Of a stretch of DNA of 64,000 nucleotides, positions 23,934 through 31,669 are shown in pieces (the stretch's first letter is position 1; every line of letters starts with the position of its first letter). The notes beneath the pieces were generated by a model. That model worked only from the letters and a program-made list of their open reading frames with translations. It did not search any database and had not been told where the DNA came from. A program made the position numbers and the translations under genes. Origin of the DNA: JANLYC01 sp963815445 (GTDB lineage Bacteria; Actinomycetota; Actinomycetes; Propionibacteriales; Nocardioidaceae). The stretch covers positions 62,001-126,000 of the forward strand of contig CAWFGV010000004.1 in the NCBI GenBank assembly GCA_963815445.1, in the 5' to 3' direction.

Positions 23934-25559
23934 GTGACGTCGTTGCCCAGGTTCGCCAGGTTTCGTGACGCTGAGGCTGTCCAACGCCTGGCGACGTACG
24001 TGCGCGAGCATCGGCCGCGCAATTGGCGGCACGGCGTGCTGCTCGTTCTCGGCTACCTGACCGGATGGGCCGTGATCGCGGTCCCCGTCGCCTACGCGTC
24101 GTTCCTGCACGCCGAGCGACCAACCCTCGTCGCCGGTCATGACGTGACGGTGTCGCCCACTCGTGACGGTTGGGCGACGTTCGACCTCGGCGCGTTCCTG
24201 CCCGACGTCCGCTACCCGACCGACCACATGTTCGGCGTTCACATCGACGTCGGCGCGACCACGCTCGACAACTACGACACGATCATCAAGCGGTACGCCG
24301 TGCTCGCCAGCCAGCCACAGGGTGAGGTGGACAAGGTGACCGGGCTGATGCGCGACATGGCGTACGCCGCTGTCCTCCAAGGTGCAGCGGTCGGACTGGC
24401 CGGGCCGGGTCTGTGGCTGCTGGTGGGTCGTCGTCGGCGACACGAGCTCCTACATTCCCTGAGTCCTCGCCGGGCCGCTCTCGGCGTCACTCTCGCAGCG
24501 GTCGTCGTCGGAGTGTCGGCGTCCCAGCCGTTCGACGACGGGCGAACGGCCACGTCGATCTCCACGAGCAGCGGCTGGCAGCCGCTGACCGCCCTCGTAC
24601 CGGAAGCCAAGTTCACGGGCCAGGCAGTGCGACTGCAGATCCAGGGCGGCCTGATCACGACAGGTACCCAGCAGCTGGTCGCCGGGGCGTTCGACACGTA
24701 CCGCAAGAGCCTCACGTTCTACAACGACCTGGTCGAGCGCGCTCCCGGGCTCGCCGGGCAGTTGCACCATCCAGGCGCGAACGAGGTCGTCGCACTCCTC
24801 GTGTCGGACCGGCACGACAACGTCGGTATGGACGCCGTCAGTCGGGCCATCGGGGATGCGGGCGGGGCCACGATCCTGTTCGACGCGGGCGACGACACCT
24901 CGGCCGGAGAACCGTGGGAGGCGTTCAGCCTCGACTCCCTGGCCAAGGCGTTCGACGGCTACCACGCTCGCTACGCGGTGGCAGGAAACCACGACAACGG
25001 CCCGTTCGTCGGGGAGTATCTGGCAGATCGCGGGTTCGTTCCGCTCACCGCGAAACCCATCAAGGGCGTGGACGACATCCGGCTGCTGGGCGCGCCTGAC
25101 CCGCGTAGCAGCAGTCTGCGCAGCGGGATCAGGCCGACGACTGTGCCGTTCGACGAGCAGGCGACCGAGCTCGCCGACGCGGCCTGCGCGGCGGACGCCG
25201 CCGGCCAGCGGGTCAGCACCCTGCTGGTCCACGACCGAAACCTCGGAGCCCCTGCGCTCGACCGCGGATGCGTCGACCTGGTGCTGTCCGGGCACCTGCA
25301 CATCCAGGCCGGTCCCACCAGCGTGACCGGCATCAACGGGAGCGTGGGCACCACCTACACGAACGGCACGACCGGCGGCGCGGCGTACGCCTTCGCGCTG
25401 GGCAGCAAGATTCGGCGGGACGCGCAGGTCACCCTGGTGACCTACCGCGACGGCCGTCCGGTCGGCGTGCAGCCCGTCGCTATCCGCACCACCGGCGAGT
25501 ACGTCGTCGAGCCCTACGTCGAGCTGCCCACCACCGGAGACCAGGCTTCCGGCCCGTGA
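23934..25559 (+). CDS. Membrane-anchored metallophosphoesterase
   Basis: A 541-aa protein. Helices near 35-58, 145-165 and 180-200 anchor it, and an extracytoplasmic segment lies between the first two. The C-terminal half is a calcineurin-like phosphoesterase with metal-ligand motifs VSDRHDN, LFDAGDDTS, AGNHDN, LLVHDRN and LSGHLHIQ. Note D-R-H in the first motif where many relatives have D-x-H, and GDD rather than GDN in the second. The substrate is unknown. It is transcribed leaderless and ended by a perfect terminator 24 nt after the stop. Confidence 0.83.
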   Translation: MTSLPRFARFRDAEAVQRLATYVREHRPRNWRHGVLLVLGYLTGWAVIAVPVAYASFLHAERPTLVAGHDVTVSPTRDGWATFDLGAFLPDVRYPTDHMFGVHIDVGATTLDNYDTIIKRYAVLASQPQGEVDKVTGLMRDMAYAAVLQGAAVGLAGPGLWLLVGRRRRHELLHSLSPRRAALGVTLAAVVVGVSASQPFDDGRTATSISTSSGWQPLTALVPEAKFTGQAVRLQIQGGLITTGTQQLVAGAFDTYRKSLTFYNDLVERAPGLAGQLHHPGANEVVALLVSDRHDNVGMDAVSRAIGDAGGATILFDAGDDTSAGEPWEAFSLDSLAKAFDGYHARYAVAGNHDNGPFVGEYLADRGFVPLTAKPIKGVDDIRLLGAPDPRSSSLRSGIRPTTVPFDEQATELADAACAADAAGQRVSTLLVHDRNLGAPALDRGCVDLVLSGHLHIQAGPTSVTGINGSVGTTYTNGTTGGAAYAFALGSKIRRDAQVTLVTYRDGRPVGVQPVAIRTTGEYVVEPYVELPTTGDQASGP

Positions 25560-25582
25560 CCGGCGCCAGCAGCTGACACCGA

Positions 25583-25613
25583 CAACGCCCCGCTCGACAC
25601 GAGCGGGGCGTTG
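25583..25613. terminator. Strong hairpin terminator after the metallophosphoesterase
   Basis: A perfect 14-bp stem (25583-25596 with 25600-25613) with a 3-nt loop ACA, located between the phosphoesterase stop and the 3' end of a convergent tRNA-Ser gene. It can serve both directions. Confidence 0.88.
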
Positions 25614-25626
25614 GCGATGCTGACGG

Positions 25627-25714
25627 CGGAGGTGGCGGGATTTGAACCCGCGAGAGGGGATTACCCTCAACCCGCTTAGCAGGCGGGCGCACTAGGCCAC
25701 TATGCGACACCTCC
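25627..25714 (-). tRNA. tRNA-Ser (anticodon GCT)
   Basis: An 88-nt class II tRNA on the minus strand with a long variable arm. The acceptor GGAGGTG pairs with CACCTCC, discriminator G. The anticodon loop CTGCTAA on a CCCGC/GCGGG stem gives GCT. The T arm is GCGGGTTCAAATCCCGC. Confidence 0.95.
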
Positions 25715-25864
25715 AGGCCCATGTCGGCGCCGCCACAGAGTATCGGCCCCGAGGGCATCGACTCCAATCGCCTCCCGACCGCGGTTGGAACCGGGTCACA
25801 CGTCCGGGCGACTCCGGAGCGCCAGCCGTGCCCACGCCGGGTTGGTGGGCCGTTCGTACGTCGC

Positions 25865-26347
25865 CTACAGCGGCCGGTAACCGTAGGCGTCGTCGAGGCG
25901 CCGCCGGACCTCGGCGGCGGCGTCTTGGGCCTCGTGACCGAGCAGGGCAAGGGGCACGACCGAGCGACGGTCGGCCTTGCCGTGGAACACGAGTACCGGG
26001 CCGGCGGCCGACTCGCCGGTGCTGACCGTGAGGACGTCGGACCACCGCGCGGCCTGCACGCCACCGCCACGCAGATGATGAAGCGCATAGCCGTCGGAAT
26101 CGAGCTCGAGCACAGCCGGCGGCCGGCTCAGCAAGGCACCCGCGACGACCGCCACCAGCAGGCTCACCGCGGTGAGGGCCGCATACGGCGCGGACGCATC
26201 GGCGTGCCCAGCCACAGCAACCGCGGCGAGCACAGCAACCCACGTGGCACCCAGCACGACGAGCACGACGCCCAGCGGACGCACCAGCCGGGATCGGGGC
26301 CAGCGGTACACGATCCGATCGACCGACCCCTGCTCCATCACACTCAT
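25865..26347 (-). CDS. Two-helix membrane protein with PH-like C-terminal domain
   Basis: A 160-aa protein with two adjacent transmembrane helices (about 22-45 and 52-75), then a soluble domain with beta-strand alternation (AVLELDSDGYALHHLRGGGVQAARWSDVLTV) like small actinobacterial bPH-type membrane proteins. I know no function. ATG 26347 has GAGG 9 nt upstream; ATG 26338 is an alternative. It lies between two tRNA-Ser genes on the same strand. Confidence 0.6.
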   Translation of the reverse strand: MSVMEQGSVDRIVYRWPRSRLVRPLGVVLVVLGATWVAVLAAVAVAGHADASAPYAALTAVSLLVAVVAGALLSRPPAVLELDSDGYALHHLRGGGVQAARWSDVLTVSTGESAAGPVLVFHGKADRRSVVPLALLGHEAQDAAAEVRRRLDDAYGYRPL

Positions 26348-26403
26348 TCCGTCCTCGTGGTGGCCGCCACTCCCGGATCGGGTCACCAGCCGATGATCAT
26401 CAG

Positions 26404-26492
26404 CGGAGGAGGCGGGATTTGAACCCGCGGCTGACATCACTGCCAGCGACCGCTTTCAAGGCGGTTCCGATAGGCCGCTCCGGCACCCCTCC
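26404..26492 (-). tRNA. tRNA-Ser (anticodon TGA)
   Basis: An 89-nt class II tRNA on the minus strand. The acceptor GGAGGGG pairs with CTCCTCC (one G-U), discriminator G. The anticodon loop CTTGAAA on an ACCGC/GCGGT stem gives TGA. The variable arm is long; the T arm is GCGGGTTCAAATCCCGC, as in the neighbouring tRNA-Ser. Confidence 0.95.
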
Positions 26493-26583
26493 TCGGCGTC
26501 CCTGTCGAGGCGCCGCGGACCATCATTCCATCGCGCCGCGCCCGTACCAACCCGCGGCAGCTGACCCGCCCGGCCGCCCGAGG

Positions 26584-28131
26584 TCAGAGCAGCGGCGCGA
26601 ACCGCCGAGGTTCGGGACGCTCGGTTAGGTCGGGCGCTATCGACCGCGCCCGACGCCCGCCTCCCCCGGTGAGGAGTCGATCAGCCAGCACGAGCAACCA
26701 GCCCAGCACAGCACCGATCACGAGGTCGTAACCCGTGGCTGCCGCGCTGTCGACCAGTGAGGCCGTCGGTTGGATGAGCGAGGTGGCGACGCCGGCCGCG
26801 CCCAACCCGCCGAACGCGCACATCCACCACCCCTGCCGCCTTCGTTGCCGGGTGGCGACCCCCCAGACGAGGGCGGGGAACCCGACGAGTGCCTCGATGG
26901 GGCGCGGCACCGCCCCCAACCGGCCTTCGATCCACCCCTTGAAGTCGTCCACCGATGCGATCACCTCGGGCGAACCCCAGGAGCGCAGCGCCTGCGTGTA
27001 CGCCACCGAGACGGCGAGCAACAGCACTCCGCCTCCGATCAGGACGGCACCGCGGCGACCGATGCTGCGCGCCCCGTGTCCCAGCCGCCACGCCAATGCG
27101 AAGCCGCCCAGCAGGACAAGGGTCAGGACCATGACCCGGAACCGGAACGGTCGCAGCACCACGCCGTACCCGGTCACCACGATCGCACCTGCCGCCCCGA
27201 TGAAGGCCGAGATGAGTAGCTCTTGCAGCGTCCGCAGCCCGGTCGCGGGGCGACTCATCACCATGCCCAGCACGCCATGGACGGCGGCGGCGGTGACACC
27301 GGCGCCGGCCAGCGCCCAGTTCTCGGGGAACGCCGCGACGAGCCCGAGGCTGACCGCCGAGAACAACCCGATGAGCACCACCCGGCCCCCGGTCCGACGG
27401 GCCAGCATCACGATCGCGAGCCACGTCGCGACCGTCGATCCCACCCGGGTCATCACCTCGGGCTGGCTCCAGAGCCCGTGCAGCTCGGCCAAGGTGCCCG
27501 CGGCCACACCGACCGCGGCCGCCCAGATGACCACGACCACCCGGATGAGCGCACGCCTGACGGACCACCGGCTCGCCGGTGCCGCCACCCCTGCAGAGAG
27601 ACCGTCGTCCGGGGGTGGGACGGGCGGCACGTCGCTCCACCTGCGACCGGTGGCGGGGACGTCGGCAGCGGTCGGCACCGTCACCGGCGGCGACGAGTGC
27701 CGCCTGGTCGCCCTCTTGTCTGCGGGTCGGCCCAGGGCGCGGTCCACCGACGCCACCTCAGCCGACGCCGTACCCGCCGCTGCGGCCGTGTCCGACGTCA
27801 GCGCCTCCGGGATGGGGTCCCCACGAAGGGGTTCCCCACGAGGGGGTTCCACGGGACCGGTTTCAAAGGGAAGGGGTTCCACGGGAGCGGTTTCCACCGG
27901 TTTTGGAACCACCGGCGCGACCCAGCGCGCAGCAGTCCGCGCATCACTCGTGAACGGCCAGACGGGTTTCGACCCGGGTGGCAACGCGACCTGCGCCGGC
28001 TCGGCGGTCTCGGGGGCCGGTCTGCGCCGCCTCCCACCGGACGGGGCGCTCTCGGTCTCCTGCTCGGGGCGGGGTTCCGCGCGACGTCGACCGGGAGGAC
28101 GGGCGGAGCCAGCCTCGAACTCAGACAACAC
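26584..28131 (-). CDS. Polytopic membrane protein with proline-rich N-terminal region
   Basis: A 515-aa protein. Residues 1-200 are disordered and rich in Pro, Arg and Ala, with a run of degenerate pentapeptides (PVETA, PVEPL, PFETG, PVEPP, RGEPL, RGDPI) near 75-105. Residues about 205-500 contain nine or ten hydrophobic helices. No transporter or enzyme motif is evident. GTG 28131 follows GGGAGAAG closely. The gene is next to a carbon-nitrogen hydrolase in the same direction, 70 nt apart. The function is unknown. Confidence 0.7.
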   Translation of the reverse strand: MLSEFEAGSARPPGRRRAEPRPEQETESAPSGGRRRRPAPETAEPAQVALPPGSKPVWPFTSDARTAARWVAPVVPKPVETAPVEPLPFETGPVEPPRGEPLRGDPIPEALTSDTAAAAGTASAEVASVDRALGRPADKRATRRHSSPPVTVPTAADVPATGRRWSDVPPVPPPDDGLSAGVAAPASRWSVRRALIRVVVVIWAAAVGVAAGTLAELHGLWSQPEVMTRVGSTVATWLAIVMLARRTGGRVVLIGLFSAVSLGLVAAFPENWALAGAGVTAAAVHGVLGMVMSRPATGLRTLQELLISAFIGAAGAIVVTGYGVVLRPFRFRVMVLTLVLLGGFALAWRLGHGARSIGRRGAVLIGGGVLLLAVSVAYTQALRSWGSPEVIASVDDFKGWIEGRLGAVPRPIEALVGFPALVWGVATRQRRRQGWWMCAFGGLGAAGVATSLIQPTASLVDSAAATGYDLVIGAVLGWLLVLADRLLTGGGGRRARSIAPDLTERPEPRRFAPLL

Positions 28132-28201
28132 CTTCTCCCGTGACCTCGATGACAGCGACAGGGCCGGCCATGCGCCGGTGCCCGTGATTATCGCACGCGG
28201 A

Positions 28202-28975
28202 TCAGCGCCGGTTCTCGAGCGAGGGGTTGCGACGACGGGCCGATGCCAGCCGCTCCGCGGTGACCTCAGCCACCACGACACCCTCATCCGGGCCGAGACT
28301 CGCCAGCCGTACGCCCATGGGGTCGATGATCATGCTGCAGCCGATGTAGGTCGAGCCGGTCTGGCCGGCCCCGACCACGAAGCAGGTGTTCTCGATCGCT
28401 CGAGCACGCAGCAACGTCGTCCAGTGGTCCTCCTTGAGAGGACCGCGAACCCACGCGGCCGGGACGACGAACGCCTCGGCACCGGCGTCGACGAGGGAGC
28501 GCGCAAACTCGGGGAAGCGCAAGTCGTAGCAGGTCATCAGGCCCAGCGTGAGCTCAGCCGTCTTGACCGTCACCGGCGTACCGTCCCCCGCCGTCAACCG
28601 GTCCGACTCGCGGTAGCCGAAGGAGTCGTACAGGTAGCTCTTGCGGTAGCTGCCGAGCAGGTCACCCGCCGGCCCGAACGCCACGAGCGTGTTGAACGGT
28701 CGCGCGGCGTCATGGCTGCGCTCGAACATGCCAGCGATCACGGTGGCGCCCGCCTCGCGCGCCAACTCGCTGATCGTGGCGCTGAACGGCCCGTCGACCG
28801 GCTGCGCCACCCGGCCCAGGGCCAGGTCGGGCTGGCCGAAGTCATGCATGGCGCCTTCGGGTATGACGATCAGGTCCGCGCCCTGACGGCCCGCGTCGCG
28901 TACAAGCGGCGCGAGCGCCTCGAGGTTGGCCACGACATCGGTCGTGGCGGCGAACTGGACAGCAGCAACTCGCAT
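28202..28975 (-). CDS. Carbon-nitrogen hydrolase (nitrilase superfamily amidase)
   Basis: A 257-aa nitrilase-superfamily protein with the Glu-Lys-Cys triad: E40 in LIVIPEGAM, K112 in SYRKSYLYD, C149 in MTCYDLRFPE. The ERSHDAARPFNT segment and the AAWVRGPLKEDHWTTLLRAR block resemble the deaminated-glutathione/omega-amidase-like branch rather than true nitrilases. It would hydrolyse a linear amide. The length is normal. The substrate cannot be fixed from sequence. It is divergent from mobA. Confidence 0.88.
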   Translation of the reverse strand: MRVAAVQFAATTDVVANLEALAPLVRDAGRQGADLIVIPEGAMHDFGQPDLALGRVAQPVDGPFSATISELAREAGATVIAGMFERSHDAARPFNTLVAFGPAGDLLGSYRKSYLYDSFGYRESDRLTAGDGTPVTVKTAELTLGLMTCYDLRFPEFARSLVDAGAEAFVVPAAWVRGPLKEDHWTTLLRARAIENTCFVVGAGQTGSTYIGCSMIIDPMGVRLASLGPDEGVVVAEVTAERLASARRRNPSLENRR

Positions 28976-29040
28976 CCTCCCAGTCTGCCAGTTTCCAAGT
29001 GATTACGGACAGTAATCGATCATCGTGCGAAGATCTGACC

Positions 29041-29706
29041 GTGAGTCACGCTCAGCTGCCGCTGGACCCTCGGTTCGCCGCCATCGTGCTGGCCGGCGGC
29101 GCGGGCCGGCGGCTCGGCGGTGTCGACAAGGCCGCCCTGGTAGTCCGCGGAGCCACCCTGTTGGAGCGCGCGCTGCGTGCCGTGGCTGACGCGTCACCGG
29201 TCGTCGTCGTGGGTCCTCACCGCGACCTGCCCGGGATCGTCCTGCAGACCCGCGAACAGCCGGCCGGCGGCGGTCCCGTGGCCGCGGTCGCTGCCGGATT
29301 GGTGGCACTGGCCGGAGCACCGCCGGGCAGCTGTTCCCCGTCCGAGACGGCGGGACAGCCGGTGCCGGATGTCGTCCTGGTGCTCGCGTGTGACATGCCG
29401 TTCCTCGACGCGGCGGCGGTTGCCCGGGTCGTCGCCGCCGTGCCTGCCGACGGGGACGGGGCCGCCTACGTCGACTCCGACGGTCGTCGCCAGCACCTGG
29501 CGGCGGCATACCGAACGGCAGCCCTGGCTCGGGCACTGGCCGCCATCGGCCCCGTCGAGGGCGCCGCGATGCGTGACCTGGCGAAGCGCTTGACGATGGT
29601 CGAGATCGAGGCAGATCCTGAGACGACACAGGACTTCGACACGTGGGATGCCTTGGCCTCGTGGCCGGAGGTCCAACCATCCACCGACGCGCGGGAGGAA
29701 GCATGA
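29041..29706 (+). CDS. mobA: Molybdenum cofactor guanylyltransferase
   Basis: A 221-aa nucleotidyltransferase that attaches GMP to molybdopterin. The signature LAGGAGRRLGGVDK (17-30) binds GTP; LVLACDMPFLDA carries the metal-binding Asp. The start is GTG 29041, preceded by GAAGAT at 6-nt spacing. Its stop overlaps the next gene by 4 nt (ATGA). A molybdopterin-dependent oxidoreductase lies 2 kb downstream; sulfite-oxidase-type enzymes use the unguanylated cofactor, so the two need not be linked. A MobA-like protein of other specificity is the alternative. Confidence 0.82.
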   Translation: MSHAQLPLDPRFAAIVLAGGAGRRLGGVDKAALVVRGATLLERALRAVADASPVVVVGPHRDLPGIVLQTREQPAGGGPVAAVAAGLVALAGAPPGSCSPSETAGQPVPDVVLVLACDMPFLDAAAVARVVAAVPADGDGAAYVDSDGRRQHLAAAYRTAALARALAAIGPVEGAAMRDLAKRLTMVEIEADPETTQDFDTWDALASWPEVQPSTDAREEA

Positions 29707-29942
29707 GTCTGTCGAGCTGGTCTCAGCAGTTGTGTGATGCCCTCGGGCTCGACCTCGAGGTGGAGATCGACCCGATCCTCGACCTCGCCCGCGATGCCGC
29801 CCACGGAGTCGAGCGACCGGCAGCACCTCTCACGACCTTTCTCGTCGGGTACGCGGCCGGTCTGCGGGGTGGGTCCCAAGACGACATCGCCGACTGCATC
29901 GACGTCGCCACCGAGCTGGCCGAACCCGCCGAGGACGGGTAG
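29703..29942 (+). CDS. DUF6457-type small protein, coupled to mobA
   Basis: A 79-aa acidic helical protein (LSSWSQQLCDALGLDLEVE at the start, LTTFLVGYAAGLRGG in the centre). It overlaps the mobA stop by 4 nt and is a typical small partner found after actinobacterial mobA genes, sometimes fused to it. A role in molybdenum cofactor maturation is inferred from the coupling only. Confidence 0.7.
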   Translation: MSLSSWSQQLCDALGLDLEVEIDPILDLARDAAHGVERPAAPLTTFLVGYAAGLRGGSQDDIADCIDVATELAEPAEDG

Positions 29943-29979
29943 CGAGACCTCGTCGGTGTCAACCTCTACGGTGGATCGC

Positions 29980-30957
29980 ATGCGTGCCGTGCTCTGCCGT
30001 GAAGCGGGTGGCCCCGAGGTTCTCGAGGTCCGCGAGGTCCCCGACCCGACAGCTGGCCCGGGCGAGGTCGTGATCGACATCGCCGCCTCGGCCGTGAACC
30101 GTGCTGACATCCAGCAACGGATCGGCGTCTACCCGCCGCCGCCTGGCGCCACCGACGTGCTCGGCCTCGAGTGCTCCGGCACCGTGTCCGCTGTCGGCGA
30201 GGGCGCCGAGCACTGGCAGGTCGGCGACCAGGTCTGTGCTCTGCTGGCCAGCGGTGGGTACGCCGACAAGGTAGCCGTGCCGGCCGGACAGGTGCTGCCG
30301 GTGCCGTCCGGGCTGACCCTCCTCGAGGCTGCGGCGCTGCCCGAAGCCGCCTGCACCGTCTGGTCGAACGTGTTCATGGTGGCCGCACTCCAACGTGGTG
30401 AGACGGTCCTCGTCCATGGTGGCGGAGGCGGGATCGGCACGATGGCGATCCAGCTGGCCCGCGCTCTCGGCGCCACGGTGGTCACCACCGTCGGCTCACC
30501 CGAGAAGGCAGAGCGGTGCCGGGCGCTGGGCGCCGACCTCGCGATCGACTACCGCAAGCAGGACTTCGTCGAAGAGCTTCGCGGCATCGCGCCGGGAGGC
30601 GCTGACGTCATCCTCGACCACCTCGGTGCGAAGTACCTCCCGCGCAACGTGCAAGCGCTCGCGGTCGAGGGGCGCCTGGTCGTCATCGGCCTCCAGGGTG
30701 GCCGCACCGGCGAGCTCGACCTCGGGACCTTGATGAGCAAGCGAGGCGCGGTCATCTCCACTGCCCTTCGCTCCCGGCCGGTGGCGGGCAAGTCGGCGAT
30801 CGTCGCCAGCGTGGAGGCCAACGTGTGGCCACTGGTCGAGGTCGGCACGGTGCGCCCCGTCGTCCACGAGGCGATCCCTCTCGCGGAGGTCCGTCGGGCA
30901 CACGAGCTGGTCGAGTCGAGCACGCACGTGGGCAAGGTCCTGCTCGCCATGGACTGA
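29980..30957 (+). CDS. NAD(P)H:quinone oxidoreductase, zinc-independent MDR (PIG3-like)
   Basis: A 325-aa medium-chain reductase without zinc ligands. The N-terminal AVNRADIQQRIGVYPPPPG is typical of the PIG3/QOR branch. The Rossmann motif is VHGGGGGIGTMAIQLA (145-160), and TTVGSPEKAERCRALGADLAIDYR suits NADPH. It would reduce quinones or enones in the cytoplasm. ATG 29980 has TACGGT 7 nt upstream; GTG 29971 overlaps that box and is less likely. It lies between mobA-DUF6457 and bpa in the same direction. Confidence 0.88.
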   Translation: MRAVLCREAGGPEVLEVREVPDPTAGPGEVVIDIAASAVNRADIQQRIGVYPPPPGATDVLGLECSGTVSAVGEGAEHWQVGDQVCALLASGGYADKVAVPAGQVLPVPSGLTLLEAAALPEAACTVWSNVFMVAALQRGETVLVHGGGGGIGTMAIQLARALGATVVTTVGSPEKAERCRALGADLAIDYRKQDFVEELRGIAPGGADVILDHLGAKYLPRNVQALAVEGRLVVIGLQGGRTGELDLGTLMSKRGAVISTALRSRPVAGKSAIVASVEANVWPLVEVGTVRPVVHEAIPLAEVRRAHELVESSTHVGKVLLAMD

Positions 30958-30986
30958 CCGGAGGAGCCGAGCTGGGTCGTCCCCCG

Positions 30987-30992
30987 TAGGCT
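30987..30992 (+). promoter_or_regulatory. -10 box TAGGCT of bpa (leaderless)
   Basis: TAGGCT, 6 nt before ATG 30999, with no ribosome-binding site. Confidence 0.6.
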
Positions 30993-30998
30993 GGCCGC

Positions 30999-31562
30999 AT
31001 GACGAGCGAGAACCAGACCGGCAGCCCGCCCGACGGTCCGAGCGTGGTCGTCGTCGGTCCCGGGGGCATGGCGACCGCAGGTGGCGACTCCGCTGACGAG
31101 CCGAGCCGCTCGGTCGCCGACCTTGTCGAGCAGCCCGACAAGGTGATGCGGATCGGCAGCATGATCCGCCAGCTGCTCGAGGAGGTGAAGTCGGCTCCCC
31201 TCGACGAGGCGAGCCGTAACCGGCTCCGCGAGATCCACCAGGCGTCGATCAAGGAGCTCGAGCAGGGCCTGGCCCCCGAGCTCGTCGCCGAGCTGGAACG
31301 GCTGAGCCTGCCGTTCAACGAGCAGACGCCCAGCGAGGCGGAGCTACGGATCGCCCAGGCCCAGCTCGTCGGCTGGCTCGAGGGACTCTTCCACGGCATC
31401 CAGACGGCGATCTACGCCCAGCAGATGGCCGCTCGCGCCCAGCTCGAGCAGATGCGCAAGGCGCTGCCGCCTGGGGTCATGCCGCCCTCGGGCCACGCAG
31501 GTGCACCGGGGCACCCAGGGTCAGACGACCCGACCGATCCCTCGAACGGTATGTACCTCTGA
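30999..31562 (+). CDS. bpa: Bacterial proteasome activator
   Basis: A 187-aa protein of the DUF2587/Bpa (PafE) family. The N-terminal 40 residues are disordered. The core (40-155) is helical: SVADLVEQPDKVMRIGSMIR, EIHQASIKELEQGLAPEL, then LVGWLEGLFHGIQTAIYAQQ. The last four residues are GMYL; in Mycobacterium tuberculosis Bpa the matching GQYL end inserts into 20S proteasome alpha-ring pockets and opens the gate without ATP. This implies the organism has a 20S proteasome, which is not in this window. The gene stands alone and is probably leaderless. Confidence 0.9.
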   Translation: MTSENQTGSPPDGPSVVVVGPGGMATAGGDSADEPSRSVADLVEQPDKVMRIGSMIRQLLEEVKSAPLDEASRNRLREIHQASIKELEQGLAPELVAELERLSLPFNEQTPSEAELRIAQAQLVGWLEGLFHGIQTAIYAQQMAARAQLEQMRKALPPGVMPPSGHAGAPGHPGSDDPTDPSNGMYL

Positions 31563-31635
31563 CCTGAGGCGACACCTGACCGCGTCGTTCCGCGGTCATT
31601 GTCGGTACGACCTGGGACAACGGCCGTCCGCAGCC

Positions 31636-31662
31636 CAATCCGTTCCGCACGGGGCTCCGAAT
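31636..31662 (+). promoter_or_regulatory. Candidate SigK promoter upstream of the sulfite-oxidase-like gene
   Basis: CAATCC (31636-31641) and CCGAAT (31657-31662) with a 15-nt spacer resemble the CCATCC / CCGAAT elements reported for M. tuberculosis SigK. The -10 element ends 7 nt before GTG 31670, matching the leaderless spacing elsewhere in this window. The sigK gene lies downstream in the same cluster. Confidence 0.5.
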
Positions 31663-31669
31663 CCCCCCC

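Noticed and set aside
25627..26404. tRNA-Ser pair as boundaries of a mobile insertion
   Set aside because: The two genes have different anticodons and complete cloverleafs; the shared T arm is normal for tRNA-Ser, and the gene between them looks native.
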